Shown in pieces: positions 44,501 to 52,949 of a stretch of 64,000 bases of DNA. A model generated the notes under the pieces. The model had not been told where the DNA came from, searched no databases, and saw only the letters and a list, made by a program, of their open reading frames with translations. A program made the translations under genes and the position numbers. Within the stretch, counting starts at the first letter, position 1, and each line of letters opens with the position of its first letter. This DNA comes from Vondammii sp040505895 (GTDB lineage: Bacteria; Pseudomonadota; Gammaproteobacteria; Chromatiales; Chromatiaceae), in assembly GCA_040505895.1 (NCBI GenBank), contig JBEVXU010000013.1, forward strand, positions 1-64,000, given 5' to 3'.

Positions 44501-45143
44501 CATCGATAGCCGCTGGAGCAGGGTGGTGGAGAAGATGGTTGCTGAAGTGTTGGCCAAGGAGTTGGAACAGGGAAGCGGCCTAAGGCTGGAGAACTTGACG
44601 GCACGCCAGTGTCTGGTTGAACTGGAGTTCTATTACCCAATCAACCGGCTAACCACAGATGGGCTGGCGCAACTGCTGCTACAACATGGCTTTGCCGATA
44701 CGCCGGAGATTGAACGGGCGATTGGCGAGTTGGAGTTTTTGCCGGTGCAGGGATACCTGAAAGGGTATATCGATCTGACCTTTGAACAGGGTGGACGCTA
44801 CTATCTCCTCGACTATAAATCCAACTGGCTGGGTGGAGAGAAGAGTGACTACGGCCGGCAACAGCTCAACGAATCGATGGCCCGTGAAGGTTATTACCTG
44901 CAGTATCTTCTCTATACTCTGGCACTGCATCGCTACCTTCGCCAGCGCCTGCCCGGTTACCACTACGAACAACATTTTGGTGCTGTCTTCTATCTCTTTT
45001 TGCGTGGTATTGATGTCTCAGATAACAGTGATCTGGGTATCTACCGGGAGCGGCCTGATAGGTGCCTTATTGAAGCGTTGGACGACTATTTCTATGGTGT
45101 AGAAAACAACGATGAGACGAGAGGGGCGAGCAATGAGCAGTGA
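41532..45143 (+). CDS. recB: Exodeoxyribonuclease V beta subunit RecB
   Basis: 1203 residues from ATG 41532, with GGAGG shortly before it. The N-terminal UvrD-like 3'-5' helicase has Walker A EASAGTGKTYTISG and motif II ALIDEFQDTDPIQYRIF. The C-terminal nuclease has GYIDLTFEQGGRYYLLDYKS, with the catalytic Asp-Asp-x-Lys. With RecC and RecD it resects double-strand breaks and degrades phage DNA. The start further upstream at 41484 would overlap recC. It overlaps recD by 11 bases. Confidence 0.97.
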   Translation: MERLDLFNTPLQGVNLIEASAGTGKTYTISGLYIRMVIEQQLPVERILVVTYTKAATAELRERIRTLLVAMRSVLEGGDSDDTLCQQLLESVDDQQDALKRVNLAILSFDRAAIFTIHGFCQRALSDAAFEGGLPFHIEMVADDRDLRQEIVDDFWRISIQDLPYGLLNYFTQKRVTPDTLLKTLKGNLGKPYLTVRAQKMPDDLATLEATYDRLFQEVMDMWTDSRQEVSDLLFKALQEGQLNKRSYPENRISIWLDSLDTLFVETRGAWFDHFDRFTRSKLESSTKKGKLTPEHPFFDLCDRLLIAQQSLSKCYEQARVASVAELIAYADSELRLRKAERRLQSYDDLLLNLDEALRGALGERLVGAIRRCYGAALIDEFQDTDPIQYRIFRRLFASGDEPLFLVGDPKQAIYSFRGADIFAYLEAQSDAAHCYTLDTNWRSSPGLISAVNTLFGASQRSFLFDNIPFHDALPASDAENRLKVEGDTKAPFNICFIDGKLTKEAASGIVAEWTASEISRLLAAAREGKALLGERPLRSGDIAVLVRSHKQGSMVANALTNLGIHSVQRSRASVFHSTSGVELERILRAVAEPLREPLLPAALATGVIGFDSHRLESLHDDPAALDSWMASFQNYHNLWLQYGFMRMFRRLLEEQGVASRLLQCSDGERRLTDLLHLGELLHTTERSESPGMEGLVMWLSQHCSGDMPDDEAHQLRLESDEALVQIVTVHTSKGLQYPVVFYPFAWDSGVHNIKVGESYQFHDPNMDHHAVLDLGSDSWKSDQLHADREGMAESLRLLYVALTRAEQRCYIHWGKINGADQSPLGWLLHGPSDPDAADALQKMKSGFKSHDGSSLQMRVEQLIGCADGNLSLTLDAPMESASADSGGDIPQPEPKARSFSRFLKRTRQLTSFSALSSGYHEMSELPDHDGASRKGSEGDRGGSRYDIFHFPRGAAPGSALHAIFEELDFNNYTEAELSQLVKTNLEKYVIDSRWSRVVEKMVAEVLAKELEQGSGLRLENLTARQCLVELEFYYPINRLTTDGLAQLLLQHGFADTPEIERAIGELEFLPVQGYLKGYIDLTFEQGGRYYLLDYKSNWLGGEKSDYGRQQLNESMAREGYYLQYLLYTLALHRYLRQRLPGYHYEQHFGAVFYLFLRGIDVSDNSDLGIYRERPDRCLIEALDDYFYGVENNDETRGASNEQ

Positions 45144-46965
45144 TAATCAGACGCTGCTCAGCAGTTTTCGGATGCAGCGCCTGCTGGATGAGATGGATTA
45201 CCATTTTGCACTGCTTATGGGGCGTCTATCTGGTGATTCTTCTACAGAGCTGGTGCTGGCTGCGGCCTTGACCAGCAACCGAACCGCCCGGGGTGATACC
45301 TGTCTGGAGTTATTGGAGTGGGGTGGGCGCACCCTCGGAAAATCCAGTGAGGGTGAGACCTTCAGCCTGCCGGATTCAGCAGCCTGGGAGGAGTCTCTGT
45401 CTGCAACCCCCGTGGTCTGTCGGCCAGGCGGTTATGCTCCTCTTGTATTGGATTACCATGGAAGGCTCTACCTCTATCGATATTGGGAGTATCAACAGCA
45501 ACTCGCGGAGATGCTGCTGCAAAGGGCCGGAAGCCCCGTCGATGATGTAGATGAGGAGGTGTTAAAGCGTGGACTCTCTCAGCTTTTCCCCAGCGGCAAT
45601 AAGGTGCAAACCGATTGGCAAAAGGTGGCGGCCGCCACCGCTGTGCTACAGCGTTTCTCAGTGATCTCCGGTGGCCCCGGTACAGGTAAAACCACTACTG
45701 TGGTGCGTATTCTTGCACTGCTCCTGCAGCAAGCCGGTGCCAAGGGGCTCTCTATTGCTCTTGCCGCGCCTACCGGAAAAGCGGCGGCGCGACTACAGGA
45801 GTCTATTCTTAGTGCAAGGGAGGGTTTACCCCTTGAAAATTCATTGCGTGAAATGATTCCCCGCCAGGCGGTAACGCTTCACCGCCTGCTTGGGAGTCGC
45901 CCGGGATCTGTTTATTTCAAACACAATCGACAAAATCCGCTACCCATCGATCTTCTTGTTATTGATGAAGCGTCAATGGTCGACCTCGCACTGATCACGA
46001 AGGTGGTGCAGGCGTTACCTGCAAAGGCCCGTCTGATTCTCCTGGGTGATCGTGATCAACTTGCGTCAGTTGAAGCCGGGGCGGTACTGGCGGATATTTG
46101 TGGTCGCCAAGCGGCATGGACTCAGCCTTTCAGGCAGAGAATGGAGGATCTGTGTGATCAGCGATTGCCCGAGCGTGCACAATCCGATTCGCCCATGGCC
46201 AACGCCATTGCCTTGCTGCATCACAGCTACCGTTTTGATGATGAGAGCGGCATTGGGCGTTTCTCCCAGTCAATCAAAAAGGGTGATGGAGTAGCTGCCG
46301 TCAAACTGATAACCGACGCTTCTGTGGATGATGTCAGTTTGATTGAAGGGCGTGATCAGTTGGTCGATATTGCCGTCTCAGCTTACCGGGAGTATCTCCA
46401 ACGGATTGATAACGGAGATGATATCACTGTCATTATGAATGAATTTAACCGTTTCAGAGTGTTGGCCGCTCTTCGTCATGGTCCCTTGGGTGTTGTTGAA
46501 CTCAATCGCCTGATTGAGCGAGCGCTGCATAGGCTGGGTCTTATTCGTTCACCAGATGACTGGTACCCTGGGAGGCCCGTTCTTATTCTCAGAAACGATT
46601 ACAATCTACACCTCTATAATGGTGATATCGGGATCTGCATTCATACCGAAGAAAATCGGCTAAGCGTCTGTTTTACAGACAGTGAAGGTGAAGTCAGGCA
46701 GATTGCTCCAAGCAGGATTTCAGCCTGTGAAACGGCTTTTGCCATGACGGTACATAAAAGTCAGGGATCCGAATTTGATAGGGTGCTTCTTGCGCTACCA
46801 GCCGATGACAGCGCGTTACTCAGTCGGGAACTGCTCTATACCGGGGTTACCCGTGCTCGACGGCAAGTTGCTCTCGTTGCAGATATCGACCTGCTTCCTG
46901 AGGTCATTGGGCGGCGGGTGAGGCGTCCATCAGGGCTAAAAGATGCGTTATGGGGCGGAAGATAG
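45133..46965 (+). CDS. recD: Exodeoxyribonuclease V alpha subunit RecD
   Basis: 610 residues from MSSDNQTLLSSFRMQRLLDE. A 5'-3' superfamily-1B helicase with Walker A VISGGPGTGKTTTVVRI, motif II LVIDEASMVDLALI and the C-terminal TVHKSQGSEFDRVLL plus YTGVTRARRQVAL. It completes the recCBD operon. The start is set by homologue length and overlaps the recB end. Confidence 0.96.
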   Translation: MSSDNQTLLSSFRMQRLLDEMDYHFALLMGRLSGDSSTELVLAAALTSNRTARGDTCLELLEWGGRTLGKSSEGETFSLPDSAAWEESLSATPVVCRPGGYAPLVLDYHGRLYLYRYWEYQQQLAEMLLQRAGSPVDDVDEEVLKRGLSQLFPSGNKVQTDWQKVAAATAVLQRFSVISGGPGTGKTTTVVRILALLLQQAGAKGLSIALAAPTGKAAARLQESILSAREGLPLENSLREMIPRQAVTLHRLLGSRPGSVYFKHNRQNPLPIDLLVIDEASMVDLALITKVVQALPAKARLILLGDRDQLASVEAGAVLADICGRQAAWTQPFRQRMEDLCDQRLPERAQSDSPMANAIALLHHSYRFDDESGIGRFSQSIKKGDGVAAVKLITDASVDDVSLIEGRDQLVDIAVSAYREYLQRIDNGDDITVIMNEFNRFRVLAALRHGPLGVVELNRLIERALHRLGLIRSPDDWYPGRPVLILRNDYNLHLYNGDIGICIHTEENRLSVCFTDSEGEVRQIAPSRISACETAFAMTVHKSQGSEFDRVLLALPADDSALLSRELLYTGVTRARRQVALVADIDLLPEVIGRRVRRPSGLKDALWGGR

Positions 46966-47240
46966 GGAGCGACGCTCAAAGTTAGACGGAGTCGCCACTT
47001 TTTGTTAATCTCCACACTTGCCTTTAGTCAATTTAAAGATGATAATTCCCATGGAAATTATCAGTGTACTTGAGGTGCTTGGCTTATTTAGTGGTTTGGC
47101 CGGATCAGATCTCCAGAGAGGTGGATCGATCACATATTACATGCACGCCAAAGGATCGTAGAATTCAGCGGGCAAGACATAATCGCAAATTGAGGGAATG
47201 GCGGCCCTATGCGTTGATACCTTTTTCGGGAAACTAGAAT

Positions 47241-48005
47241 ATGCACACCATCATGGTGCTTAATGCGAAGGGCGGCAGTGGGAAAACAACCATTGCGACA
47301 ACGCTGGCCTGCTACTTTGCGGGTCGGGGCTACAACACCTCACTGATGGACTATGACCCGCAAAACTCCAGTGGCCACTGGCTCTCAATCCGCAACGACG
47401 ATCAACCTAAGATCACTTCAATAGATGCCGTCCGACCAAAAGTTGGACTGACACGCAGTTTTCAACTTTACGGTGGCAGTGGAGCCGATATCACCATTAT
47501 GGATACACCTGCGGGTGTTGCTGGTGGACAACTGAGCGATCTATTCAATCGAGCTGATACCATAATTATTCCAGTTATGGCTTCGGTAATTGATCTACAT
47601 GCGGCTCGGGGCTTCGTCACTGAAATGATGCGCATGGTAAAACATCGGCTTCATGGGAAACGGATCGGTTTAATAGCCAATCGTGTGCGGTCTACATCGG
47701 GTGCCTACAAATCGATTGAAGAGCTTGCCGAAGAGACCGGTATACCCTTGATTACCTCTCTAGGTGATTCAGTAAATTACACCATCGCCATGGAGTCAGG
47801 CATAGGTATCTGTGAGCAGAAGCATTACCTCAAATCGAAGGATTACAAACAGTGGGAACCGGTCTACGAATGGCTGATGGATGAGATTCCGGTCAAGGAG
47901 TTACCCATTGAGACAAAGCCTGTAACGTCAGAACCGGAAAAAATCAGGCAGATTGCAGAGCAGTGCAGCTGGGATTTCAGCAAAACAAATTTGGCAATGT
48001 CCTAA
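47241..48005 (+). CDS. ParA/MinD-family P-loop ATPase, orphan
   Basis: 254 residues. It opens with the deviant Walker A motif KGGSGKTTIATTLACYFA, followed by MDYDPQNSSGHWL and MDTPAGVAGGQL (switch II region). ATPases of this family position plasmids, chromosomes or protein clusters on the nucleoid or membrane. There is no parB-like partner or centromere-like repeat beside it, so it may position a protein cargo. It lies alone between recD and sat, with about 275 bp upstream and 508 bp downstream empty. Confidence 0.85.
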   Translation: MHTIMVLNAKGGSGKTTIATTLACYFAGRGYNTSLMDYDPQNSSGHWLSIRNDDQPKITSIDAVRPKVGLTRSFQLYGGSGADITIMDTPAGVAGGQLSDLFNRADTIIIPVMASVIDLHAARGFVTEMMRMVKHRLHGKRIGLIANRVRSTSGAYKSIEELAEETGIPLITSLGDSVNYTIAMESGIGICEQKHYLKSKDYKQWEPVYEWLMDEIPVKELPIETKPVTSEPEKIRQIAEQCSWDFSKTNLAMS

Positions 48006-48513
48006 AGTTTCAAAACTAAACTCCCCTCCAGAGAAGACTACTGATTGAGAGTCGGGAAATCAAAATCCTCTCAATGATACTCTTATGTCTATATTTTAAT
48101 GTAAAAATAAACGCTAATATTTAATATAAAACATATAGTTAAATTGTTTTTTTAAAGTTAAATGTCAGCTTTATTGACCTGGGGTTTGCTACTGTAATTA
48201 AGACTTCGGCTACATGCTGGATCAGATGGTGGTTTAGTCTTCGATATTAAATATGGCATTTTTAATGCCATTAATTGGCACCAGTCAAACGTTTTTTTAC
48301 TGGCCTTATAAATAGAAACTAGAGATATCCTAGGCTCCCATGTGGTAGGGTATTTCCGCCGTTTAGTAAGTATTCATCACAGCATAAATGCGGATGAATA
48401 TGCGCGATAATCAGGCAACTTAATTAAAGAATATTGGCTGCTGCATGTCTGACATGCAGTAGAAGAATAATTAACACACTCATATCTCTCACCTTGCAAG
48501 GAGACGAAGCCAG
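48006..48513. other. Long AT-rich upstream region of sat, no gene
   Basis: 508 bases without a coding frame, more AT-rich than its surroundings. Two hairpins are visible: GGCATTTTTAATGCC near 48253, and the 19-bp palindrome at 48441-48459. Probably a promoter/leader for sat; no RNA family was recognised. Confidence 0.5.
48441..48459. promoter_or_regulatory. Perfect 19-bp palindrome upstream of sat
   Basis: CTGCATGTC-T-GACATGCAG, a perfect inverted repeat centred 64 bp before the sat start codon. It could be a dimeric-regulator operator controlling sulfur-oxidation expression or a leader hairpin; the protein is unknown. Confidence 0.4.
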
Positions 48514-49701
48514 ATGATCAATCCTGTCGGATCCGATAAACTCCAGCCACTTTTTGTCTATGACACTGATAAGCATCACGAACTGATGCGTGAGGCTGAA
48601 ACTCTGCCCTCTGTGGTAATCAGTTCACAGGCTGCAGGCAACGCAGTCATGATGGGCGGTGGTTACTTTACCCCGCTGAAAGGCTTCATGACCGTTGGCG
48701 ATGCCGTAGGCTGTGCCGAAAACATGAAAATGTCTGACGGCAGTTTCTTCCCGGTACCGGTACTCTGTCTGCTTGAGAACATCGACGAGATCAAGGGCGC
48801 CAAACGCATCACCCTGCGCGATCCTAATATGGAAGGCAGTCCAGCGCTTGCAGTTATGGATGTCACCGCCATTGAAGAGGTGAATGACGACCAGATGCGG
48901 ATGATGTCCGAGAGAGTCTATGGCACTACCGATCCAGAGCATCCTGGAGTTGCAGCATTTAACAGCCAGGGGCGCTTTGCGGTCTCCGGCCCTATCCAGG
49001 TGCTTCACTTCAGCTACTTCCAAGACGATTTTCCGGATACCTTCCGCACTGCGGTTGAGATTCGCAATGAGATCAAGGAGCGCGGCTGGAAGACCATCGT
49101 CTCATTCCAGACTCGCAACCCCATGCACCGTGCTCACGAGGAGCTGTGCAAGATGGCAATGGAAGCCGTGGACGCCGATGGTGTGGTAATTCATATGCTG
49201 CTGGGTAAACTGAAGCCTGGTGACATTCCCGCCCCTGTACGTGATGATGCTATCCGCAAGATGTCAGAGCTCTACTTCCCGCCCAACTCGGTTATGGTTA
49301 CCGGCTACGGCTTCGATATGCTCTATGCCGGTCCCCGTGAAGCTGTTCTGCACGCCTATTTCCGTCAGAATATGGGCTCCACCCACTTCATCATCGGCCG
49401 TGACCATGCCGGTGTGGGTGACTACTACGGTGCTTTTGATGCTCAGACCATCTTCGACGATGAGGTACCTGAGGGCGCAATGGATATCGAGATATTCAAA
49501 GCCGACCACACCGCTTACTCGAAGAAGCTTAACCGGGTGGTAATGATGCGTGACGCACCGGACCACGCCAAGGAGGATTTTGTCCTCCTCTCTGGTACCA
49601 AAGTACGTGAGATGCTGGGAAAGGGCATGGCGCCTCCTCCTGAGTTCTCACGCCCCGAGGTGGCCGATATCCTGATGGCCTACTACAAGACTTTGAGCTG
49701 A
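48514..49701 (+). CDS. sat: ATP sulfurylase (sulfate adenylyltransferase), dissimilatory type
   Basis: A 395-residue homo-oligomeric Sat. Motifs: QTRNPMHRAHEELCKMAMEA (the HxxH-type nucleotide site), GRDHAGVGDYYGAFDAQTIF, and KVREMLGKGMAPPPEFSRPE. In sulfur oxidisers this enzyme runs in the direction of ATP formation from APS and pyrophosphate. The single-chain Sat differs from assimilatory CysDN. AAGGAG lies before the ATG. No aprBA genes are in the window. This gene is the main physiological clue to lifestyle. Confidence 0.96.
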   Translation: MINPVGSDKLQPLFVYDTDKHHELMREAETLPSVVISSQAAGNAVMMGGGYFTPLKGFMTVGDAVGCAENMKMSDGSFFPVPVLCLLENIDEIKGAKRITLRDPNMEGSPALAVMDVTAIEEVNDDQMRMMSERVYGTTDPEHPGVAAFNSQGRFAVSGPIQVLHFSYFQDDFPDTFRTAVEIRNEIKERGWKTIVSFQTRNPMHRAHEELCKMAMEAVDADGVVIHMLLGKLKPGDIPAPVRDDAIRKMSELYFPPNSVMVTGYGFDMLYAGPREAVLHAYFRQNMGSTHFIIGRDHAGVGDYYGAFDAQTIFDDEVPEGAMDIEIFKADHTAYSKKLNRVVMMRDAPDHAKEDFVLLSGTKVREMLGKGMAPPPEFSRPEVADILMAYYKTLS

Positions 49702-49745
49702 GTCTCCATCAGGTTGTAAAACAGCCTGCGCTGTTTACAACACAT

Positions 49746-49784
49746 AAAAAACCCGCACTCCATCATCGGAGTGCGGGTTTTTTT
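49746..49784 (+). terminator. Rho-independent terminator after sat
   Basis: CCCGCACTCC (49752-49761) pairs with GGAGTGCGGG (49768-49777) and is followed by TTTTTTT. An A run on the other side makes it usable in both directions. Confidence 0.93.
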
Positions 49785-49806
49785 AGGCTTATTGAGTGAC
49801 TTATTA

Positions 49807-50027
49807 CTCAAGTTTCGGAGTTCGTTAGCCCCCTCTCCCTCAGGGAGATGCCTACATGGATGTAGGTAGTAGAGCAACGCAGGAGCAGCTTGCCGAGGGT
49901 TGGGGTGAGGGGAGTTGAAAAGCTAACGCTTTGATTCTTCTGATTTCCCTCATCCTGTCCTTCTCCCTGAGGGAGAAGGGACGGCATATCCAAGACCTTT
50001 TACGTCATTTGAACTCCGACACTTGAG
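49807..50027. mobile_element. MITE-like element, 221 bp, with TTATTA target duplication
   Basis: Terminal inverted repeats begin CTCAAGTTTCGGAGTTC at 49807 and CTCAAGTGTCGGAGTTC read inward from 50027 (16/17 match). The direct repeat TTATTA flanks both ends (49801-49806 and 50028-50033). Inside are CCCTCTCCCTCAGGGAG and TTCTCCCTGAGGGAGAA hairpins and one copy of the dispersed hairpin repeat. It has no coding capacity, so it is a non-autonomous element. Its right target copy supplies the stop codon of the pentapeptide gene. Confidence 0.8.
49851..49889 (+). repeat. Dispersed hairpin repeat, copy 2 (inside MITE)
   Basis: CCTACATGGATGTAGG stem followed by TAGTAGAGCAACGCAGGAGC, matching the copy at 32914-32949. 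The stem differs by a compensatory A-T for G-C change, and the tail differs at few positions. It occupies the middle of the 221-bp MITE, so it was either inserted there or is part of that element's body. Confidence 0.6.
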
Positions 50028-50030
50028 TTA

Positions 50031-50885
50031 TTAGCGGAGATTTTCCTTGTAGGAGGGGATCTCTGCGTTCAGTGCTTGTGAAAAGTTGGCAAAATCCATG
50101 GTGACCGTTGCCAGCTCAACACCGGCAAAATTACACCCCGCAACGTTGGCGCTACGCAGAATAGCTCCTCCCAATACAGCGTCACTGAAATCGACATCGG
50201 CAAGATTCGCGTTACGAAAATTCGCATCTTCAGCAGAGATGCCCCGCATTTTTGCACCAGTCAGCTTGGCGTTTTCAAAGTTGGCGAGGTTGATAACGGT
50301 AAAGCCCGCAGGGCTGCAAGATTCTAAAACAGCCCCCGACAGGTCTGCAGAGATGAGAACGGCATCATTGAGGTGGCTGTCACTGAGGTTACTCTGACTG
50401 AGGTCAGCATCTCTGAGATTGGCCCTGATGAACAGCGCATTGATAGCGGTAACCGAGGTGAGATTACAGGAGGAGAAGTCAGCACGTCGCATGTCGGCAC
50501 GGGTAAGTGTGGCTCCGACCAGATTACTCCCCCTAAATTCAACATTTCTCAGGTCTGCTCGGCTGAGATCAGCTCCAGAGAGGTCACATTGCAGCATCAT
50601 GGTTGCCAGGGTATGACTTCCCGCCCCGAGCTTGGCGCCGCTCAAGTTGGCACCGTTCAGGTTGGCACTGTTTAGACAGGCCGAGGTAAGAGTGGCGCCA
50701 CTTAGATCGGCACCACTGAGATCCGCATCCGAGAGGTCTACATGCTCCATTCGGGTGTTACGTAAATCGGCGCCCGCAAGGTCTGCACCGGCAAGCCGCA
50801 TCTCCCTGAGGTCTGCGCCTGCAAGGCTACTCTGCTCAATTGTGGCCAGTAGATCACCACTACTCTTGTGCCTGATATCAACCAT
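50031..50885 (-). CDS. Pentapeptide-repeat protein
   Basis: 284 residues built almost wholly of A(D/N)Lxx pentapeptides (for example GADLREMRLAGADLAGADLR), predicting a right-handed quadrilateral beta-helix. There is no signal peptide. Some members mimic DNA and protect gyrase, but most have no known role. The TAA stop falls in the target duplication of the adjacent MITE, so the C-terminus may have been altered by that insertion. It is transcribed away from the Sel1 gene's end on the same strand. Confidence 0.88.
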   Translation of the reverse strand: MVDIRHKSSGDLLATIEQSSLAGADLREMRLAGADLAGADLRNTRMEHVDLSDADLSGADLSGATLTSACLNSANLNGANLSGAKLGAGSHTLATMMLQCDLSGADLSRADLRNVEFRGSNLVGATLTRADMRRADFSSCNLTSVTAINALFIRANLRDADLSQSNLSDSHLNDAVLISADLSGAVLESCSPAGFTVINLANFENAKLTGAKMRGISAEDANFRNANLADVDFSDAVLGGAILRSANVAGCNFAGVELATVTMDFANFSQALNAEIPSYKENLR

Positions 50886-50947
50886 TACTGACTCCCTTAT
50901 CGTTGTCCTCTTAGTTGAAGTTTAACCTACTGACACAAAATTTCTTC

Positions 50948-51325
50948 CTAATCCGAATTTTCCTCCAGTCGGCGCTTCTCCTCCTTAAAAGCCAGTTCCG
51001 ACTGCTCAATCTGTTCGCGGGTCATTGCGGCCGCCGCCGCACGTTGAAACCTCTCGGCTTCCTTGTCTCCAGTGTCGGCGGCTAAACCGAACCAGACATA
51101 GGCTTTCTGATAGTCTTTATCGACTCCGACACCGTAGAGATAGAGCGCGGCGAGCTTGCCATAAGCTCGGATATCTTTAGCCTGAACCGCCTTACGATAC
51201 TGCTCCACGGCAGTGACATGATCGCCGCTTCTATAAGCAGCTTCGGCCGCCTCAAAATCAGCGTAGAGAGGGGTGTGGAAAAGTGTGAGGAAGGGGAGTA
51301 AAAGTGCTTTATGGAATCGTTTCAT
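50948..51325 (-). CDS. Exported Sel1/TPR-repeat protein
   Basis: 125 residues with an N-terminal signal peptide (FHKALLLPFLTLFHTPLYA), then a Sel1-like repeat pair: EAAYRSGDHVTAVEQYRKAV and AYGKLAALYLYGVGVDKDYQ. The tail is a charged helix. Probably a small periplasmic scaffold protein; specific partner unknown. Confidence 0.8.
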   Translation of the reverse strand: MKRFHKALLLPFLTLFHTPLYADFEAAEAAYRSGDHVTAVEQYRKAVQAKDIRAYGKLAALYLYGVGVDKDYQKAYVWFGLAADTGDKEAERFQRAAAAAMTREQIEQSELAFKEEKRRLEENSD

Positions 51326-51468
51326 TTCGTCACAGCTGCTGGTTGGATGTAAAACAACATTATAAACCAGGAGTTGAAGGCAAAAAAAGTAGTTAGATCA
51401 AGTAGCGCTGTCAGCGCTGAATTAGCTGACGATAGAAGACATGGAGGATAACTCCCCCATGGTCTTTT

Positions 51469-51951
51469 TTAGAGTTTGTTTAAAGAAGCCTGTGCATCCT
51501 TGATGGCGGTTGCCAGGTAGTCTTTGTACTCAGTGACATTGTTATAGCCAATGATCGGTGAAGTCAGCTGATTACCGTTGTAGTCAAGCAGTACCACGGT
51601 AGGGGTGGCATATATCTTGTAGCGATCAACAAAGATTCTGCTGCGAACACGATCACCATCAAAATCGACTACCTTGCCGCCACTGCTAATATTGAACTCA
51701 TTGATATGAACCTGTTTATCCAGTTCACCATCTTGCATTAGGGGCTTAAGCAGGTCACTCTTCAATTTGTCACAATAGACGCAGCCTTCAGAGCTGAATA
51801 CAACCATCACTGGGAGTTGATCACTGTGGGCATTCATCGCTTCGGCTTCCCAGTCTGTGGCCAGTGTGATTTCTGATGCAGATACTGAAGAGATCGCCTG
51901 AATAGAGGTGATAATGAGGAGAGTCGCAATTAGGGTCAAGTACTGCTTCAT
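51469..51951 (-). CDS. Periplasmic thioredoxin-fold protein (SoxW-like)
   Basis: 160 residues. Signal peptide MKQYLTLIATLLIITSIQA is followed by a thioredoxin fold with active site CVYC (VFSSEGCVYCDKLKSDL) and cis-proline segment YKIYATPTVVLLD. Similar proteins (SoxW, thioredoxin-like) keep Sox and cytochrome maturation factors reduced in sulfur oxidisers. No sox gene is adjacent, so its substrate is open. It is divergent from the Nudix gene. Confidence 0.85.
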   Translation of the reverse strand: MKQYLTLIATLLIITSIQAISSVSASEITLATDWEAEAMNAHSDQLPVMVVFSSEGCVYCDKLKSDLLKPLMQDGELDKQVHINEFNISSGGKVVDFDGDRVRSRIFVDRYKIYATPTVVLLDYNGNQLTSPIIGYNNVTEYKDYLATAIKDAQASLNKL

Positions 51952-52077
51952 TGATCTAGACTTGAAATGCTTAAGAATATAAGAATTTTATAATATACAT
52001 TAATAGAAGGCAAGTTTTTCCCGCCATTAAGTACGCTTTTTGTCCTTCCAAGGAATTATAGTCAGGTATTTTAAAAT

Positions 52078-52677
52078 ATGGAGTACAACTTCACACTTTT
52101 ATCCAGCAAGACTGAGTTTCAGGGTTTTTTGAAACTGAATCGCTATCAGCTTACACATAACCTCTTTGCCGGTGGTGAGAGTCAGGTATTAACCCGTGAA
52201 CGTGTCGAAAGCTTTCGGGCAGCCAGCGTGCTCCTGTACGACCCGCAAATGGATGCTGTAGTGATGATCGAACAGTTCAGAATTGGCGCAATGGAACACT
52301 CGGAAGGGGCATGGGTGTTGGAAATAATCGGCGGAATCATAGAGGGGGAGGCCACCCCCGAAGGAGTGGCCAGACGCGAAGCCATGGAAGAGGCGGGCTG
52401 CCGGATCACCGACATCATCGATATCTGTGAATTCATGGTGAGTCCGGGTACATCCACAGAGCGTATCCACCTCTATTGTGGCCGTGTTGATGCTTCAAAG
52501 GCTGGTGGTATACACGGCCTGGAAGAGGAGGGTGAAGACATCCGGGTAGATGTGCTGCCGGCTGACGAAGTGATCGGAGAGCTCTACGGAGGGCGCGTTA
52601 ACTCTACCAGCTCAATAATTGCGGTTCAGTGGTTGACGGCAAACCGACAGCGGCTTCAAAAGGCGTGGTCCAAGTAG
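52078..52677 (+). CDS. nudF: ADP-ribose pyrophosphatase (Nudix hydrolase)
   Basis: 199 residues. The Nudix box lies in GGIIEGEATPEGVARREAME followed by EAGC, giving G-x5-E-x7-R-E-x2-E-E-x-G. The N-terminal part (YQLTHNLFAGGESQVLTRE) and the PGTSTERIHLYCGRVDAS segment are typical of NudF/ADPRase. It hydrolyses ADP-ribose to AMP and ribose-5-phosphate. It is in core chromosome, not near the DarTG locus. Confidence 0.93.
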   Translation: MEYNFTLLSSKTEFQGFLKLNRYQLTHNLFAGGESQVLTRERVESFRAASVLLYDPQMDAVVMIEQFRIGAMEHSEGAWVLEIIGGIIEGEATPEGVARREAMEEAGCRITDIIDICEFMVSPGTSTERIHLYCGRVDASKAGGIHGLEEEGEDIRVDVLPADEVIGELYGGRVNSTSSIIAVQWLTANRQRLQKAWSK

Positions 52678-52949
52678 CAGTCACCCGGTAACAGATGCTT
52701 TCTTCTAGTTATCTCATCCCGATGCATAGTGAAACCCTGTGAATTTAACGTCTTACCGTCTCTTCGTTCGTGGTACATCTATGTGCCACTACGACAGCCT
52801 GTGGCAGGATGAGGAGGGCCATTATTTTTTTGCATATTTTAAATAATAAGAAGTAAAGAAATAAAATGATTGACATAACCCTGATATTTGTAGTTTTATG
52901 GGATAGGAAGTTAATTATATAAGAATAAAGCCTACTAAAAGGATTTAGG

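Noticed and set aside
47051..47161. 36-codon ORF upstream of the ParA-like gene (MEIISVLEVLGLFSGLAG)
   Set aside because: No ribosome-binding site and no similarity recognised; likely chance in non-coding DNA.
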